Shown here one piece after another: positions 6,862 through 13,219 of a stretch of DNA of 13,219 nucleotides. Both the position numbers and the translations under genes were made by a program. The DNA is from UBA993 sp964485855 (lineage in GTDB: Bacteria > Bacillota > Dethiobacteria > DTU022). The DNA lies in the NCBI GenBank assembly GCA_964485855.1, contig CAZAKI010000048.1, forward strand, positions 1-13,219, read 5' to 3'. The notes under the pieces are model-generated. The model was not told the origin of the DNA. It saw nothing but the letters and a program-made list of their open reading frames with translations, and ran no database searches. How positions within the stretch are numbered: position 1 is the first letter of the stretch; the number at the start of each line of letters is the position of its first letter.

Positions 6862-8667
6862 TTGAAAGTACCGGATGAACAATATCGCAATTTATCGCTT
6901 GAAGCCCTCTTTTACAACTCCCTGGATGCAATCGTCAGTATCGATGCTAATTACTGCATCGTTGATGCAAACCAACCTTTCATTGAATTGTTTGGCTACA
7001 ATCTTGAAGAGATTAAGGGTAAACATGTAGATCTAGTGATGAATATTGGTAAATCCGGTTCGGCAAATGAGGAAATTACTGCAAGGGTCCTGGCAGGCGA
7101 ATCGGTTGAAGCGGAGGGCACCCGTTACAAAAAAGACGGGACCCCGGTGGATGTTTTAATCAAGGGAATCCCGGTAATTATTAACGGTCGGATGGTTGGC
7201 GGCTACGGTATTTATGAAAATATTACCGAGCGTAAAAGAGTGGAGGAAGAGCTGCAAACCCAACGCCGACGTCTTGAAAATGTCATCGAAGCTTCAGGGG
7301 TCGGTACCTGGGAATGGGACACCCAGACCGGAAAAACTATATACAATCAGAACTGGGCCAAAATGGTCGGTTATAGTCTTGAAGAGCTAAAACCTGACAA
7401 CCTGAAAGTTTTTGAGTCGCTGGTTCACCCGGACGATCTGACTAGGTCAAACTCAATCGCCGAGCGTCATTTATCCGGTGAATTACCCGTATATGAATGT
7501 GAACTACGGATGAAACATAGTGACGGCCACTGGATCTGGGTGCTCGACCGGGGCAGAGTACTAACCCGGAGTGCAGACGGCAAACCCCGTTTAATGTTCG
7601 GCACTCACACGGACATAACTGATCGTAAAATAGCTGAAGAAAAAATACGTTATATCAGTTTGCACGACTCGCTTACCGGATTATATAACCGCACTTATAT
7701 CGAAGAAGAGATGGCTCGGCTGGACACCCCCAGGCAGCTGCCCCTGAGTATCATTATGGCTGATTTAAACGGCCTAAAGTTAATTAACGATACTTATGGA
7801 CATCCGATCGGAGATAAAGCCTTACAGGCTGCTGCAGGAATCATTAAAAGTACCTGCCGCGAGGATGACATCTATGCTCGCTGGGGTGGTGATGAATTTG
7901 TCATTCTCTTGCCCCAAACATCAGCGGCTGCTGCCGGAAATTTATGTAAAAGGATTACCGAAAACTGCCGGGTAATTTTTATCGAGGATGTTCCCGTATC
8001 AATGGCCATTGGGTTAGCCTGCAAAACCAGTCCGGAAGAGCCCTTGATGAAAATTTTGCAGGAAGCGGAAAATCTGATGTATAAACAAAAATTAACCGAA
8101 AGTCGCAGTACAAAGAGTGCTGTATTGAAAGCGCTTCTCAAGACACTCGAAGCAAAAAGTTTTGAAACTGAAGCACATACCCGCGGAATGCAGCAAACTG
8201 CCCGCTTAATCGGTAAAGAGTTAAATCTGCCGGATGCCGAGATGAACCGGCTTGAACTGCTAATTACCCTACATGATATCGGTAAAATTAATATTGCCGA
8301 AGAGATTTTAACCAAAAGAGGGCCACTTACCTCAGATGAGTGGGAAACAATCAAGAAGCACCCGGAAATCGGCTACCGGATTGCCCGGGCCACCGAAGAA
8401 TTTGCCCATGTTGCAAATGAGATTTTGGCCCATCATGAGCGCTGGGACGGCCAGGGTTACCCCCAGGGCTTAAAAGAAAAAGCAATCCCTTATTTGGCGA
8501 GAATCACAACCATAGCCGATGCCTACGAAGTAATGACTAACGGCAGACCTTACAAGAAAGCGATGCCCATCAAAGAAGTGGCAGCTGAATTTAGAAGGTG
8601 CGCCGGCACTCAATTTGATCCAGCATTAGTTGAAATCTTTCTTTCGATTCATAAAAAGCTGCTTTAA
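6862..8667 (+). CDS. PAS-PAS-GGDEF-HD-GYP c-di-GMP signalling protein
   Basis: Probable bifunctional enzyme for making and degrading cyclic di-GMP, or regulated between the two activities. Two PAS sensor domains (about residues 10-125 and 137-258, the second with the PAS_3-like GTWEWDTQTGKTIYNQNW) precede a diguanylate cyclase domain (about 262-420) with intact GGDEF at 342-346. R333-x-x-D336 sits five residues before it, as in the product-inhibition I-site. The HD-GYP domain (about 425-600) has H439, HDIGK (471-475), HH (524-525) and GYP (532-534), all as in active phosphodiesterases. No membrane segment is visible, so it should be cytoplasmic. The start is TTG with GGGAGG 7 nt upstream. It is divergent from the lipoprotein gene. 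The signal sensed is unknown. Confidence 0.95.
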   Translation: MKVPDEQYRNLSLEALFYNSLDAIVSIDANYCIVDANQPFIELFGYNLEEIKGKHVDLVMNIGKSGSANEEITARVLAGESVEAEGTRYKKDGTPVDVLIKGIPVIINGRMVGGYGIYENITERKRVEEELQTQRRRLENVIEASGVGTWEWDTQTGKTIYNQNWAKMVGYSLEELKPDNLKVFESLVHPDDLTRSNSIAERHLSGELPVYECELRMKHSDGHWIWVLDRGRVLTRSADGKPRLMFGTHTDITDRKIAEEKIRYISLHDSLTGLYNRTYIEEEMARLDTPRQLPLSIIMADLNGLKLINDTYGHPIGDKALQAAAGIIKSTCREDDIYARWGGDEFVILLPQTSAAAAGNLCKRITENCRVIFIEDVPVSMAIGLACKTSPEEPLMKILQEAENLMYKQKLTESRSTKSAVLKALLKTLEAKSFETEAHTRGMQQTARLIGKELNLPDAEMNRLELLITLHDIGKINIAEEILTKRGPLTSDEWETIKKHPEIGYRIARATEEFAHVANEILAHHERWDGQGYPQGLKEKAIPYLARITTIADAYEVMTNGRPYKKAMPIKEVAAEFRRCAGTQFDPALVEIFLSIHKKLL

Positions 8668-8789
8668 ATCCTTAAACTGTTCGAATAACGCTCCGAAGAT
8701 GAGGGCTCTTAGAAGTCAATTATTGCTGTTTCTATCTTCCCCTGGCTGTGTTAAACTTGAAGCACTTGTTTTTATGAGGGGGAAGATTA

Positions 8790-9380
8790 TTGCTAAAAGC
8801 ATTCACGATCTTTTTGTTCACCATTATGGGTTGGAAACTTAAGGGAATAATGCCACCGGAAATAACGAAGTGTATCCTCGTTGCCGCCCCGCACACCAGT
8901 AATCTTGACTTTCTGTTAGCCATGGCTGGATTTTATAAGATGAAACTACCTGTTAAATACCTGATCAAGAAAGAATGGTTTGATTTCTGGCTGCTGAAGA
9001 AGATTTTTAGGGATTCCGGCGCTCTCGGAGTCGATCGGAGCAAAAACAGCACCATGGTTGACGGCCTGGCCGAACTGATTAACTCTTCCAAGGAAAATAT
9101 GGCGATCATGATTTCACCTGAAGGAACCCGTAAACTGGTCCACCGCTGGAAAACCGGCTTTTATTATATCGCACTGAAAGCAAAAGTGCCGATTGCGCTA
9201 AGCTACCTGGACTATAGAACAAAAACAGCCGGCATCGGCCCAAGTTTTATGCCCAGCGGCTGCTTCCGCAAAGATATGATTCAGATCAGGAAGTTTTATC
9301 AAGATAAAACCGCAAAGTTTCCGGAAAACTTCAGCTTAGAAATCTACTATCCCGATGCTGAAGCGTTGTGCGCCGGATAA
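8790..9380 (+). CDS. PlsC-type lysophospholipid/glycerol acyltransferase
   Basis: Small acyltransferase, probably moving an acyl group onto a lysophospholipid or related acceptor at the membrane. Catalytic motif I HTSNLD (H-x4-D) is near residue 35. The GALGVDRSK segment corresponds to the phosphate-binding motif and ISPEGTRK to motif III. WKTGFYYIALKAKVPIALSYLDY closely follows a short family, roughly 190 residues, annotated as 1-acyl-glycerol-3-phosphate acyltransferase. At 196 residues it lacks the long N-terminal membrane region of E. coli PlsC, although residues 1-15 are hydrophobic. The start is TTG at 8790-8792 with GAGGGG 7 nt upstream. It lies 122 nt after the GGDEF/HD-GYP gene on the same strand, with no terminator seen between them, so they may be cotranscribed. 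The acceptor is unknown. Confidence 0.88.
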   Translation: MLKAFTIFLFTIMGWKLKGIMPPEITKCILVAAPHTSNLDFLLAMAGFYKMKLPVKYLIKKEWFDFWLLKKIFRDSGALGVDRSKNSTMVDGLAELINSSKENMAIMISPEGTRKLVHRWKTGFYYIALKAKVPIALSYLDYRTKTAGIGPSFMPSGCFRKDMIQIRKFYQDKTAKFPENFSLEIYYPDAEALCAG

Positions 9381-9403
9381 TTTATAAGGGTGAACTGCTA
9401 AGT

Positions 9404-10258
9404 TTATTGATCAAGCAGAAATGAAAAATCAAGGGCCCTGGCCGAGTGAGTCAGTGCGCCGCAGGAGATATAGTCTACTCCGGTAGAGGCGATCTCTTTT
9501 AAACGGGAAAGAGTGACATTGCCGGAAGCTTCAAGCAGTGCGTGCCCCGCCGTTATTTCAACAGCCCGCCGCATCGTTTTAGTGTCCAGGTTATCAAGCA
9601 TGATAATATCGACGTTTGCTGTAAGAGCCTCTTTAAGTTGATCTAAATTGGTTACTTCCACCTCAATTTTCAGGGTAAAGGGTGCCTTTTCACGCACCAT
9701 CCGGACTGCCTGATCGATGCCTCCAGCTGCGCTGATATGATTATCCTTGATCATAATACCACCGTCCAAAGCCAGGCGGTGATTCTGCCCGCCCCCCACC
9801 TGAACAGCATATTTTTCAAACATCCTGAGCCCCGGAGTTGTTTTTCGCGTATCGGTCAGTTTGGCCGGATATTCTTTGATCTCTTCCACCCACAGCGCCG
9901 TCTGGGTAGCAATGCCGGATAGACGCTGGAGCAAATTAAGGGCAATCCGCTCTGCTGACAAGATCGGCCGCAGGGGTCCTTCCACGGTTAGAACAACATC
10001 GCCCCGCCCTACCTTATTACTATCTTCTAGCATTTTATGGCATCTAATGGCCCGGTCCAGGTATGAAAAGGCCTTTGCGGCGATATCAATTCCGGCCAGC
10101 ACCCCTTCTTCCTTGGCAATCAGGCGACCGCTGCCAACTTTACCAGAGGGGACACAGTAGACAGTAGTCAGATCGCCGGAGCCAATGTCCTCGCGGAAAG
10201 CTTTCTTCAGAAGATCATTAATCAGGTAAGTGGTCAGCAAAGTTTTTTTCACCCCCAC
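9404..10258 (-). CDS. nadC: Nicotinate-nucleotide pyrophosphorylase (quinolinate phosphoribosyltransferase)
   Basis: Converts quinolinate and PRPP to nicotinate mononucleotide and CO2, the third step of de novo NAD synthesis. Family features include REDIGSGDLTT near the N terminus, the substrate-binding TRKTTPGLR stretch, GGGQNHR, MIKDNHI, EVEVTNL and the barrel motif IIMLDNLD. The 284-residue length is normal. The reading frame opens with GTG at 10256-10258, preceded by GGGAGG at 6 nt spacing. Those bases and the first codons belong to the palindromic repeat that fills the gap to nadB. A second GTG (10252) and a TTG (10240, giving MLTTYLIND) are fallback starts. It is the last gene of the nadABC operon, 179 nt after nadB, while nadA and nadB are only 18 nt apart. 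Confidence 0.96.
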   Translation of the reverse strand: MGVKKTLLTTYLINDLLKKAFREDIGSGDLTTVYCVPSGKVGSGRLIAKEEGVLAGIDIAAKAFSYLDRAIRCHKMLEDSNKVGRGDVVLTVEGPLRPILSAERIALNLLQRLSGIATQTALWVEEIKEYPAKLTDTRKTTPGLRMFEKYAVQVGGGQNHRLALDGGIMIKDNHISAAGGIDQAVRMVREKAPFTLKIEVEVTNLDQLKEALTANVDIIMLDNLDTKTMRRAVEITAGHALLEASGNVTLSRLKEIASTGVDYISCGALTHSARALDFSFLLDQ

Positions 10259-10289
10259 CCTAACCCTCCCCCCTCAAGGGGGAGGGAGT
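10251..10289. repeat. GC-rich palindromic repeat, copy A
   Basis: Contains a perfect 9-bp inverted repeat (CCCTCCCCC at 10264-10272, GGGGGAGGG at 10278-10286) around a 5-nt loop. Its left flank, CACCCCCACCCTAACC, runs into the nadC start. In the nadC mRNA the 3' arm holds the SD sequence. The 25 nt at 10265-10289 are identical to copy B. The style resembles the REP/MITE-like C/G-rich palindromes scattered in many bacterial genomes; the family is not assigned. Confidence 0.85.
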
Positions 10290-10324
10290 CTTTAGATTCA
10301 AATTCAACATCTTTAGCAATGCAA

Positions 10325-10349
10325 CCTCCCCCCTCAAGGGGGAGGGAGT
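10325..10349. repeat. GC-rich palindromic repeat, copy B
   Basis: An identical 25-nt block to copy A, exactly 60 nt away. It forms an 8-bp stem (10325-10332 with 10338-10345) and a 5-nt loop. The arms are interchangeable with those of copy A, so long-range pairing between copies is possible. Confidence 0.85.
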
Positions 10350-10350
10350 T

Positions 10351-10380
10351 TAAGTTCCCTCAGTTCAGGGGGAGGAGGCC
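10351..10380. repeat. Degenerate third unit of the nadB-nadC repeat
   Basis: Contains a short CCCT/AGGG inverted repeat (10357-10360, 10367-10370) followed by a G-rich GGGGGAGGAGG run like the arms of copies A and B. It looks like a decayed or variant unit of the same element. Confidence 0.45.
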
Positions 10381-10437
10381 CTATCGCTCATCCCAAATAT
10401 ACAGTTCTAAAGACCAGAAGTCAGAATTCATAAAAAT

Positions 10438-12075
10438 CTAAGGAGAAAGCTTTTTAGAAAGCTGGGCCCGGGGCAGGTTGTTGCCATTGACTTTGGCCTT
10501 GAGGTTATTAAAAATGATCTGGGTGCCGGCCATGGTTTCATCGCTATCAGTGAAATCTGAACGGTAATGACAGCCCCTGCTTTCTCTTCTGAACAGCGCA
10601 GCCTCGGTCATCATCATTGCTATTAGCAGCATATTGGCTGTTTCATTTAGTTCAGGGCTGCTGTAGCGATAGTGAGTAAGCGGCAGCCATTTTTCAAGCT
10701 GCTTTTTCATCTCCAGCATGCTTTCCTCGGTACGAATCAGGCCGACCTTGTGCCACATCATCCAGGTCAGATCCCGGCGCAAGTCTGCACATGCTTGCTC
10801 TGTTTTTTGATCCGCACAGCTGCTAAAGTAAACGGTCAGTTCCTGCGGCAGCGCTTCTTTGACCGGTTCAGTGTTCTTCGCCGCCTCCAAAGCTACCCGG
10901 TACCCAAAAACCAAGCCTTCGAGCAGCGAGTTGCTGGCCAGGCGGTTAGCTCCGTGGACCCCGGTAGAGGCTACTTCTCCTACCGCAAAGAGATTTTTAA
11001 CGGACGTATGACCATCCAGATCCACTTCAATGCCCCCGATTAGATAATGAGCAGCAGGAGTAACGGGAATTAGTTCTTTTGTAATATCCAAATCCCATTC
11101 CAGACAGCGGCTGTAAATAGTCGGAAACCTTTCGGGTATAAATTCTGCTCCAAGGTGTCTTACGTCGAGATAAATAAAATCCCTGGTTCTTCGCTGCTCC
11201 TCCACAATAGCCCTCGAGACAATATCACGCGGACCAAGTTCAGCCCGTTCATGCTTCTGCAACATAAATCGCTCTCCACTTGCATTAACTAAATAGGCGC
11301 CTTCACCGCGCACCGCTTCTGAAATCAGAAATGGTTGTCCTTCCGGCGGTAGAAAAACGGTAGGATGAAATTGGAAGAACTCGAGATCGCGTAGGGTAGC
11401 CCCGGCTTTATAAGCCATAACCAGGCCATCACCGGTTACAGCCGGAGCGTTGGTGGTAAATTGATAAAGCTGACCGCAACCGCCGGTAGCAAGAATAACC
11501 GCCCGGGCAGCAATGTAGTGCAAACCCTCTTTGGTGGAGTAAAAAAGGCCGCTACAGCGGCCATCCTCAACGGCAATGTGTTCGGCAAAAGCATCTTCAA
11601 TGAACCGGATGCCGATCTCTTTGGCAGTCTGGATTAGCGATTCAATCAGTTCACGGCCGGTAGCATCTCCCCCGATGTGCAGGATGCGCTTCATCGAGTG
11701 AGCACCTTCCCTGCCAAGGGCAATAGCGCCGTTACTGCGATCAAACCGCACTCCAAGCTTGAATAAATCGTTAATCCTGGCCGGGGCCTCTTCAACTAAG
11801 GTGCTAATCGCCGCCCGGTCGCCAAAATAATTACCGGCTTTCCAGGTATCCTCGAAGTGTAGGGTTGGTGAATCTTCAGGGGAAAATGCTGCCGCGATCC
11901 CCCCCTGGGCAAACCAGGTATTACCGGCAATTAAATCCTGCTTGCTGAGCACGGTTACCCGGCCTTTTTCGGCCAGATGGATCGCCGTAAAAATGCCGGC
12001 TACCCCGGAACCGACGATGACATAATCGGTCGCCTCTGAGATGATTTTTCGATCGCTGGTTCCTGTCCTGGGCAT
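10438..12075 (-). CDS. nadB: L-aspartate oxidase
   Basis: FAD flavoprotein that oxidises L-aspartate to iminoaspartate, the first step of de novo NAD synthesis; in anaerobes fumarate can serve as electron acceptor. The N-terminal dinucleotide fold shows GSGVAG (22-27), followed by the conserved NTWFAQGGIAAA and REGAHS segments, ILATGGCGQLY, FFQFHPT and HGANRLASNSLLEGL (from H374). The C-terminal helical domain of the succinate dehydrogenase/fumarate reductase flavoprotein fold follows. The 545 residues match the roughly 540 of E. coli. The ATG is preceded by GGAGG at 8 nt, 18 nt after the nadA stop. The product is unstable and must be used by NadA at once, which fits the tight gene coupling. 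Confidence 0.97.
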   Translation of the reverse strand: MPRTGTSDRKIISEATDYVIVGSGVAGIFTAIHLAEKGRVTVLSKQDLIAGNTWFAQGGIAAAFSPEDSPTLHFEDTWKAGNYFGDRAAISTLVEEAPARINDLFKLGVRFDRSNGAIALGREGAHSMKRILHIGGDATGRELIESLIQTAKEIGIRFIEDAFAEHIAVEDGRCSGLFYSTKEGLHYIAARAVILATGGCGQLYQFTTNAPAVTGDGLVMAYKAGATLRDLEFFQFHPTVFLPPEGQPFLISEAVRGEGAYLVNASGERFMLQKHERAELGPRDIVSRAIVEEQRRTRDFIYLDVRHLGAEFIPERFPTIYSRCLEWDLDITKELIPVTPAAHYLIGGIEVDLDGHTSVKNLFAVGEVASTGVHGANRLASNSLLEGLVFGYRVALEAAKNTEPVKEALPQELTVYFSSCADQKTEQACADLRRDLTWMMWHKVGLIRTEESMLEMKKQLEKWLPLTHYRYSSPELNETANMLLIAMMMTEAALFRRESRGCHYRSDFTDSDETMAGTQIIFNNLKAKVNGNNLPRAQLSKKLSP

Positions 12076-12093
12076 ATAGAAAACCTCCGCATT

Positions 12094-13002
12094 TTATTTG
12101 ACAGCAAGCATTCTCTCCAGGGCCAATACAGCGCGGTCTCGGATTTTAGGCGGAACAGTGATGATGTGTTCTTTGTTTTCCAAGGAAGTTTTAATTTTCT
12201 CCAGGTTGGTATATTTCATGTTCGGGCAGATTAATTTCGGAGATAGAAGGATAAAGTTTTTACCCGGACACTCTTTTTTCAGCCGGTGGAGCATCCCCAT
12301 TTCGGTGCCGATGAGAATATCTTTTGCCGCAGTATCTTGAGCATAATGGATCATTCCCCCTGTTCCCAAAGCAGCATCAGCGAGTGCCACCACCTCAGGA
12401 CGGCATTCCGGATGAACGACCAGGACCGCTTCCGGATATTGCTTTCTGGCTTGCTGAACGTCTTCGACCGTAACCCGGTGATGCGTATTACAGTAGCCGG
12501 CCCAGGGGATAATCGTTTTTGAAGTTCTCGCTGCCACAAAGTGGGCCAGGTTGCCGTCAGGTACGAATAAAACCCGATCTTCGGCTAGGGAATTTACTAC
12601 TTTCACGGCATTGGCAGAAGTGATACAAATGTCACTTTCCGCTTTAACAGCGGCGGTCGAATTGATGTAGGTGGCAACAACAGCACCAGGGTGCTGTTGT
12701 TTAAAGTCTCGCAGCTGATCGGCATCAATCATGTCAGCCAGGGGGCAGCCGGCGTTCAGGTCCGGCAGGAGCACGGTCTTGTCAGGAGCTAAAATGGCTG
12801 CGCTTTCAGCCATAAAGTGCACGCCGCAAAATACAATCAGATCTGCAGCCAAGTCGGCGGCAATACGGCTCAATTCAAAGGAATCCCCTACATAATCGGC
12901 TGCGTCCTGCACTTCTTCAATCTGGTAGTTATGGGCAAGGATTACTGCATTAAGCTCCTGCTTTAGACTTTGGATTTTATTAATGATTTCCAGTTTATCC
13001 AT
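12094..13002 (-). CDS. nadA: Quinolinate synthase
   Basis: Iron-sulfur enzyme that condenses iminoaspartate with dihydroxyacetone phosphate to quinolinate. The three cysteines expected to hold the oxygen-sensitive [4Fe-4S] cluster are C86 in GCPLADM, C171 in GYCNTHH and C259 in CPNMKYTNLEK; their spacing agrees with the ligand set known from Thermotoga and E. coli NadA. Other family marks are LAHNYQ, GDSFELS and CGVHFMAES near the N terminus and HPEC (197-200). The length of 302 residues matches the short Thermotoga-like form (about 298) rather than the 347-residue E. coli form. The ATG at 13000-13002 has only a weak SD (AGGGG, 13 nt upstream). It is the first gene of the operon, with a strong promoter at 13054-13082. 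Confidence 0.97.
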   Translation of the reverse strand: MDKLEIINKIQSLKQELNAVILAHNYQIEEVQDAADYVGDSFELSRIAADLAADLIVFCGVHFMAESAAILAPDKTVLLPDLNAGCPLADMIDADQLRDFKQQHPGAVVATYINSTAAVKAESDICITSANAVKVVNSLAEDRVLFVPDGNLAHFVAARTSKTIIPWAGYCNTHHRVTVEDVQQARKQYPEAVLVVHPECRPEVVALADAALGTGGMIHYAQDTAAKDILIGTEMGMLHRLKKECPGKNFILLSPKLICPNMKYTNLEKIKTSLENKEHIITVPPKIRDRAVLALERMLAVK

Positions 13003-13053
13003 GATCAGGCTTAACCCCTAACATTATTTGGCATCTCTCTGAAGCTTAGACTT

Positions 13054-13082
13054 ATTATGATTTAAATCCGGGTTGCTGTCAA
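13054..13082 (-). promoter_or_regulatory. Sigma-A promoter of the nadABC operon
   Basis: On the minus strand a consensus -35 TTGACA (13077-13082) and a -10 CATAAT (13054-13059) are separated by exactly 17 nt. The predicted transcription start is near 13047, giving a leader of about 45 nt. I saw no clear NiaR or NrtR operator. Confidence 0.8.
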
Positions 13083-13115
13083 TGAATAGCGAAAAATGTA
13101 AGATTATTACATGAT

Positions 13116-13219
13116 CTATTTAACTTTCAGCACCGCGCTAAAAGCTTCCTGCGGGATTTCCACCCGGCCGATTTTTTTCATCTTTTTTTTACCCTCTTTC
13201 TGTTTCTCGAGCAGCTTAC
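13116..13219 (-). CDS. lepA: Elongation factor 4 (LepA), C-terminal fragment
   Basis: Only the last 33 codons and the TAG stop (13116-13118) are in the window; the gene continues past the right edge. The residues read KLLEKQKEGKKKMKKIGRVE followed by IPQEAFSAVLKVK. This is the characteristic LepA ending (LLEKQKEGKKRMKQVG.VEIPQEAF.AVLK). LepA is a ribosome-associated GTPase that assists translation and ribosome assembly. The operon promoter of nadA begins 34 nt after its stop, so the nad genes are probably a separate transcription unit. No rho-independent terminator is evident in the short gap. Confidence 0.93.
   Translation of the reverse strand, partial: KLLEKQKEGKKKMKKIGRVEIPQEAFSAVLKVK

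Noticed and set aside
7872..8354. 160-codon minus-strand open frame
   Set aside because: It is an antisense shadow lying entirely inside the well-supported GGDEF/HD-GYP gene, with low-complexity Ser/Ile/Val composition.
10251..10380. CRISPR array
   Set aside because: There are only two identical units, they are internally palindromic, a single 35-nt intervening segment exists and no cas genes are present; this is a dispersed-type palindromic repeat.
10672..11043. 123-codon plus-strand open frame
   Set aside because: Antisense to conserved nadB sequence, with no SD or domain.

Overview
The window looks like a chromosomal segment from an anaerobic, low-to-moderate-GC Firmicute of the Clostridia kind. 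This is an inference. It rests on strong purine-rich Shine-Dalgarno (SD) sequences, frequent TTG/GTG starts, a rubrerythrin, a YlmA-type ABC ATPase, classical sigma-A promoters and a Gram-positive-type lipoprotein signal. I see no phage genes, transposase, CRISPR array, rRNA or tRNA. The content is mostly housekeeping and signalling genes, and I did not find a convincing new multi-gene system.

Layout. At the left edge, rubrerythrin (minus) is divergent from ilvC (plus), which stands alone without other branched-chain amino acid genes. ilvC converges on a minus-strand cluster that reads asnS, YlmA-like ABC ATPase, ECF sigma factor, membrane anti-sigma-like protein. The last three junctions are overlaps or short gaps, and the ilvC terminator lies inside the last codons of the anti-sigma gene. 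Next come a minus-strand lipoprotein with a DUF4353/Cthe_2159-like beta-helical carbohydrate-binding domain and, divergent from it, a PAS-PAS-GGDEF-HD-GYP protein with both c-di-GMP synthesis and hydrolysis motifs intact. A small PlsC-type acyltransferase follows on the plus strand.

The right third is the de novo NAD operon on the minus strand, in the order nadA, nadB, nadC. It has a clear sigma-A promoter in front of nadA and sits just downstream of the 3' end of lepA, which is cut by the window edge. NadB oxidises aspartate to iminoaspartate, NadA condenses that with dihydroxyacetone phosphate to give quinolinate, and NadC converts quinolinate to nicotinate mononucleotide.

The most unusual structure is between nadB and nadC. 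A GC-rich palindromic repeat is present there in two near-identical copies plus a degenerate third. The copy next to nadC supplies the nadC SD sequence from inside its own hairpin stem. This suggests that a mobile or REP-like repeat has become the translation start region of a biosynthetic gene.
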